A stretch of DNA of 7,801 bases. Source: Candidatus Shapirobacteria bacterium CG06_land_8_20_14_3_00_40_12. GTDB taxonomy: Bacteria > Patescibacteriota > Microgenomatia > UBA12405. The translations under genes and the position numbers were made by a program. The stretch's first letter is position 1; each line of letters begins with the position of its first letter. Of the stretch, positions 5,707 to 7,801 are shown in pieces. Where the stretch lies: positions 1 through 7,801 of the forward strand of contig PEWA01000063.1 of assembly GCA_002780135.1 (NCBI GenBank), written 5' to 3'. The notes beneath the pieces are model-generated. The model did not search any database and was not told the DNA's origin. It saw only the letters and a program-made list of their open reading frames with translations.

Positions 5707-5947
5707 ATTTTTTCATTATCTGTGTTTTATAAATCTTCTCCCTTTCTTTGATTGTAGTTTTCTTTGTTTTCGGTAAACTTAATATAAGCTCATAAAAACT
5801 TTTCTTTGATTTCTCGTTTTTTTCAATCGGAACTACTCTACCTATCAATTTTGATCGATGAATTAAGTCCACCGTCTTCCCGGCAAGTAATGCGTCAACA
5901 AGTTCAGACGATTGTGTTCTTAGACCTGTAGTCGAAATATAATTCAT
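5681..5947 (-). CDS. Phd/YefM-type antitoxin
   Basis: An 88-residue partner of the overlapping PIN toxin. The N-terminal half matches the Phd/YefM DNA-binding fold: a short strand (NYISTTGLR), a helix (TQSSELVDALLAGKTV), and a beta hairpin with the typical LIHRSKLIGRVVPI (compare I...G...A.L.P.). The C-terminal part is basic and probably disordered alone (KTKKTTIKEREKIYKT), as expected for the segment that wraps the toxin. Phd-type antitoxins bind their own promoter; iterated TGTAYA motifs in the promoter are candidate sites. The ATG stands 6 nt after a TATAAT box with no Shine-Dalgarno, suggesting a leaderless message. Confidence 0.88.
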   Translation of the reverse strand: MNYISTTGLRTQSSELVDALLAGKTVDLIHRSKLIGRVVPIEKNEKSKKSFYELILSLPKTKKTTIKEREKIYKTQIMKKYGKSISRH

Positions 5948-5982
5948 ACATTTATTATATATACACTTAAATGTACAGTCAA
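5948..5982 (-). promoter_or_regulatory. Strong sigma70-type promoter of the toxin-antitoxin operon
   Basis: TTGACT (5982-5977) and TATAAT (5959-5954) are separated by exactly 17 bp, and the antitoxin ATG starts at 5947, 6 nt past the -10. The transcription start should therefore fall at or next to the A of the ATG, giving a leaderless mRNA. The -35 begins 10 bp after the stop of the upstream gene. Confidence 0.85.
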
Positions 5983-5989
5983 GTATACA
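5954..5989 (-). repeat. Three 12-bp iterons TGTAYA-N6 over the TA promoter (candidate operator)
   Basis: TGTATA begins at 5989, TGTACA at 5977 and TGTATA at 5965, exactly 12 bp apart (units TGTATACTTGAC, TGTACATTTAAG, TGTATATATAAT). The first unit contains the palindrome GTATAC and the second is the palindrome TGTACA. The array covers the -35, the spacer and the -10, where an autorepressing antitoxin would bind. Confidence 0.55.
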
Positions 5990-5992
5990 ATC

Positions 5993-6466
5993 TTAGTCAA
6001 TTTTACCCTTAAATTCACTGGTTTGGGATAATGAAGCTGGATCCGGTTGCTGTTTCTTTTTCGGACCGGGTACAAACTGTTTTTTCTTAACTTCCCTCTC
6101 TGGGTTTCCGGTTTCATCTACTCTTTGGTTTCTTTCCGCCTCCTCCGCCTCCCGCTGTCGCTTGATATTTTCCAAGAATTGTCTCTCCTCTTCTTCAGCT
6201 TTTTTCTTCTTCTCATCCTTCACCTCCTCGATTTCTTTTTCAACTTGCCGACCGGGAACATTTCTCAGTTTTTCTAATTCTTCCTGTTTTTTCCTTTCTT
6301 CTTCTGCTTTAACCTTAACCGATTCCTCTTCATCCATTGGTCTAATATTCCCCACCAATTCCGTCCCGGTAATTACTCCTGCAGCCATATTAACTGTTTC
6401 CTGCGCCGCTTTTTCCACTGTCTCCGCCGCTATCTGCCCCAAACTGGAAAGAACTTTTTTTATCAC
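5993..6466 (-). CDS. Charged coiled-coil protein of unknown function
   Basis: I do not recognise this family. The start is taken as GTG 6466, which overlaps the recR stop as GTGA and has a strong purine-rich Shine-Dalgarno (GGGAGGAGGG) about 5 nt upstream. A TTG 3 nt earlier is too close to that site. About 157 residues: an Ala-rich amphipathic N terminus (VLSSLGQIAAETVEKAAQET), a long Glu/Lys/Arg-rich stretch (about residues 45-120) with coiled-coil or single-helix character, then a basic Pro/Lys/Gln tail and the ending SQTSEFKGKID. No signal peptide or membrane segment. Its translation is coupled to recR. It is probably a lineage-specific protein; partners and function are unknown. Confidence 0.75.
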   Translation of the reverse strand: MIKKVLSSLGQIAAETVEKAAQETVNMAAGVITGTELVGNIRPMDEEESVKVKAEEERKKQEELEKLRNVPGRQVEKEIEEVKDEKKKKAEEEERQFLENIKRQREAEEAERNQRVDETGNPEREVKKKQFVPGPKKKQQPDPASLSQTSEFKGKID

Positions 6467-7071
6467 CAAACCCTCCTCCCCTCTAAAGCTTTCTCTAAAG
6501 TTGCTAAATCAGCAAAACCCAAATCTGCTCCCATTGGCAAACCACTACCAATCCTTGTTATTTTTAGGTTTCCAAAATTTAGATTTTCAATTTTTTTCTT
6601 AATGTAAAGTGCCGTTGCTTCTCCTTCCATTGTCAGATTGGTGGCTATTATTATTTCCTGTATTTGCTCTCCTCTCACTTTATCTAAAAGCTCCACTATT
6701 TTTATATCCTCCGGTCCGACATGATCCAATGGATTTATCACTCCACCCAAAACGTGGTAAACGCCCCTATACCCACCAATAGCTTCAAACGATAATACAT
6801 CATCGGCCCGTTCTACTACACACAACTGGCTTCTGTCCCGGTTTTTATCACTACAAACCGCGCATTTTTCTTCTTCACTCACCCCGAAACAGATTTGGCA
6901 AATTTTTACTTTCTCCTTCAAATCACTTATGGCCAGAGCTAAATCGTTATTAAATTCTCTTGGAGTCCGAAGTAAGTAAAACACTAGTCTGGCAGCACTT
7001 TTCGGCCCCACCCCCGGCAATCTCTGCAACAACTCAACTAACCGACTTAAAGCTTTGGGTAATTTCACCAC
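6463..7071 (-). CDS. recR: Recombination mediator RecR
   Basis: Acts with RecO (and RecF) to load RecA on SSB-coated gapped DNA in recombinational repair. Length is 202 residues, typical. In order: helix-hairpin-helix LQRLPGVGPKSAARLVFYLL (15-34), a four-cysteine zinc finger (C58, C61, C70, C73), a Toprim domain beginning LCVVERADDVLSFEAIGGY (83-101) with the usual VLGG and ATNLTMEGEATALYI blocks, and the C-terminal TRIGSGLPMGADLGFADLATL. The start is a GTG: there are tandem GTG codons at 7071 and 7068 and I cannot decide between them; no good Shine-Dalgarno is near. It follows ybaB by 3 nt. dnaX-ybaB-recR is a widely conserved order. Confidence 0.97.
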   Translation of the reverse strand: MVKLPKALSRLVELLQRLPGVGPKSAARLVFYLLRTPREFNNDLALAISDLKEKVKICQICFGVSEEEKCAVCSDKNRDRSQLCVVERADDVLSFEAIGGYRGVYHVLGGVINPLDHVGPEDIKIVELLDKVRGEQIQEIIIATNLTMEGEATALYIKKKIENLNFGNLKITRIGSGLPMGADLGFADLATLEKALEGRRVW

Positions 7072-7074
7072 AAA

Positions 7075-7323
7075 CTAAAACAAACCTTCTAATCCTCCCA
7101 TATCCTTCATCTTTTTTGCTGCTACTTCCTGGGATTTCTTTAATATTTTATTGATTGTATCCACTAGCGCCTTATTTTCTACCCCGTTTATCGACAAATA
7201 TTTTATCTTTTGATCTCCCGAAACTTTTATTACTATTCCGTTTTCCTCAATCTCCACCATTTCTGCTTCGACCGCCTTTTTTAACCTAAAGGCTTGGGCA
7301 ATCATTTTAGCTTTATCAAACAT
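7075..7323 (-). CDS. ybaB: YbaB/EbfC family nucleoid-associated protein
   Basis: A small dimeric DNA-binding protein of the nucleoid. Length is 82 residues, somewhat short for the family (about 100). The N-terminal helix (KAKMIAQAFRLKKAVEAEM), the beta sheet with NGIVIKVSGDQKIKYLSING and the helix ALVDTINKILKKSQEVAAKKM match the family; the usual M-rich tail is reduced to MKDMGGLEGLF. It starts at ATG 7323, 19 nt after dnaX, and sits between dnaX and recR as in many bacteria. Confidence 0.94.
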   Translation of the reverse strand: MFDKAKMIAQAFRLKKAVEAEMVEIEENGIVIKVSGDQKIKYLSINGVENKALVDTINKILKKSQEVAAKKMKDMGGLEGLF

Positions 7324-7342
7324 AATTTATTTTAACATCCTC

Positions 7343-7801
7343 TCAACTAAATATCTTTTCAGCAATTTCATTAATTTCTTCTTTACCCGTCATAGTCCTC
7401 GGCAAAGCCGAGACGACGGCGGGCTCTTTTATTACTATCTTTTTCCCCTCTGCCAATAGACATTTGAATTCAATTTCTTCCCCTAATATTTCCACTAAAC
7501 CCGTATTAACAATTTTTCGATTCTTGGCCTCCTCTAACCTTTCTTTATGAAATTTATAAAACACTTCCAAAACCAACACCCCATCTTCAATTTTTACTGG
7601 TCTGGCAGCCCTTAAGAAGGCCTCCACTGAATGGTTGTACGGTTTAACTGCCGCCAACACCTGGCTCCATTTTTTTTCAACCTCCTCCAAGCTTACTTTG
7701 CCGTTACTTTTTTTTGTAATTTTAGGTTTCTCTTCTTTACCCGCCATCGCTCCCGGGACAGTCTGTAGCTGTTCAGTGACGGCGGGTTCACTTTTCACTA
7801 C
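7343..7801 (-). CDS. dnaX: DNA polymerase III gamma/tau subunit, C-terminal part (5' end outside window)
   Basis: The clamp-loader subunit DnaX. The frame is open through the window edge (a GTG at 7798 is only an internal valine), so the ATPase part lies outside. What is visible is a Lys/Glu/Pro-rich linker followed by the DnaX domain III/tau-like region: SLEEVEKKWSQVLAAVKPYN, then FLRAARPVKIEDGVLVLEV, then FHKERLEE...RKIVNTGLVEILGEEIEFKC, the pattern of the polymerase III gamma/tau C-terminal domain. Identification is supported by the adjacent ybaB and recR. Oddly, the linker and the last 27 residues both contain an EPAV...M[AT]GKEE segment, encoded by related palindromic DNA repeats. The stop is TGA at 7345-7343. 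Confidence 0.9.
   Translation of the reverse strand, partial: VVKSEPAVTEQLQTVPGAMAGKEEKPKITKKSNGKVSLEEVEKKWSQVLAAVKPYNHSVEAFLRAARPVKIEDGVLVLEVFYKFHKERLEEAKNRKIVNTGLVEILGEEIEFKCLLAEGKKIVIKEPAVVSALPRTMTGKEEINEIAEKIFS
7386..7423. repeat. Palindromic repeat copy A inside dnaX
   Basis: A 38-bp segment with a perfect inner hairpin CTCGGC-AAA-GCCGAG (7398-7412) and imperfect outer ends CCCGTC/GACGGCGGG. It shares its borders (CTTCTTTACCCG on one side, GACGGCGGG on the other) with copy B. On the minus strand it is translated as PAVVSALPRTMTG near the DnaX C terminus. Confidence 0.6.
7740..7786. repeat. Palindromic repeat copy B inside dnaX
   Basis: A 47-bp segment bounded by perfect inverted ends CCCGCC (7740-7745) and GGCGGG (7781-7786). 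The borders match copy A while the centre differs; the length difference from copy A is 9 bp, which keeps frame. It is translated as PAVTEQLQTVPGAMAG in the DnaX linker. Confidence 0.6.

Noticed and set aside
1..7801. CRISPR array, tRNA/rRNA genes, insertion sequences
   Set aside because: No regularly spaced direct repeats of array type, no tRNA-like TTCGA arm with matching cloverleaf, and no transposase motifs were seen on either strand.

Overview
The window is a compact bacterial chromosome segment, AT-rich with very short intergenic gaps. All recognisable genes are on the minus strand, so biological order runs from high to low coordinates. The gene content (dnaX-ybaB-recR, cysS, rpsF-ssb-rpsR with no rplI after rpsR, small streamlined proteins, many starts without a Shine-Dalgarno) suggests a Candidate Phyla Radiation (Patescibacteria) genome, perhaps Microgenomates. 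That placement is inference from style, not a database match. UGA is used as a normal stop (dnaX, recR and the PIN toxin all end in TGA).

Region 1 (7801 to 5993) is a DNA replication and repair cluster: the C-terminal part of DnaX (cut by the window edge), the nucleoid protein YbaB/EbfC, the recombination mediator RecR, and a highly charged coiled-coil protein of unknown function. The dnaX tail carries two related palindromic repeats read in frame as protein. Region 2 (5992 to 5341) is a Phd-type antitoxin/PIN toxin pair with its own near-consensus sigma70 promoter. That promoter sits so close to the ATG that a leaderless mRNA is likely, and it is overlaid by three TGTAYA motifs at exact 12-bp spacing.

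Region 3 (5340 to 5224) is the most interesting part: an apparent ribosome-mediated transcription attenuator. It has a 16-codon leader peptide (7 codons if a downstream in-frame ATG is used) ending Cys-Cys-Thr-Ser-Cys-stop, then a G7 tract, then an intrinsic terminator. The 5' arm of the terminator can pair alternatively with the G tract. This is the layout of the trp/his attenuators with cysteine as the sensed amino acid, and the operon below it contains cysteinyl-tRNA synthetase.

Region 4 (5223 to 1) is a tightly packed run: PIG-L-family deacetylase, RidA, CysS, ribosomal protein S6, SSB, ribosomal protein S18, an unrecognised 244-residue protein, and a membrane-anchored S41 C-terminal processing protease that runs off the window. 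The PIG-L gene needs a +1 frameshift near its start. The end of its zero frame strongly resembles the prfB recoding site, but with a cysteine codon where prfB has its UGA. Together the attenuator and this site suggest that cysteine supply controls the operon at two levels. The attenuator is well supported by the sequence; the frameshift being programmed is a hypothesis.
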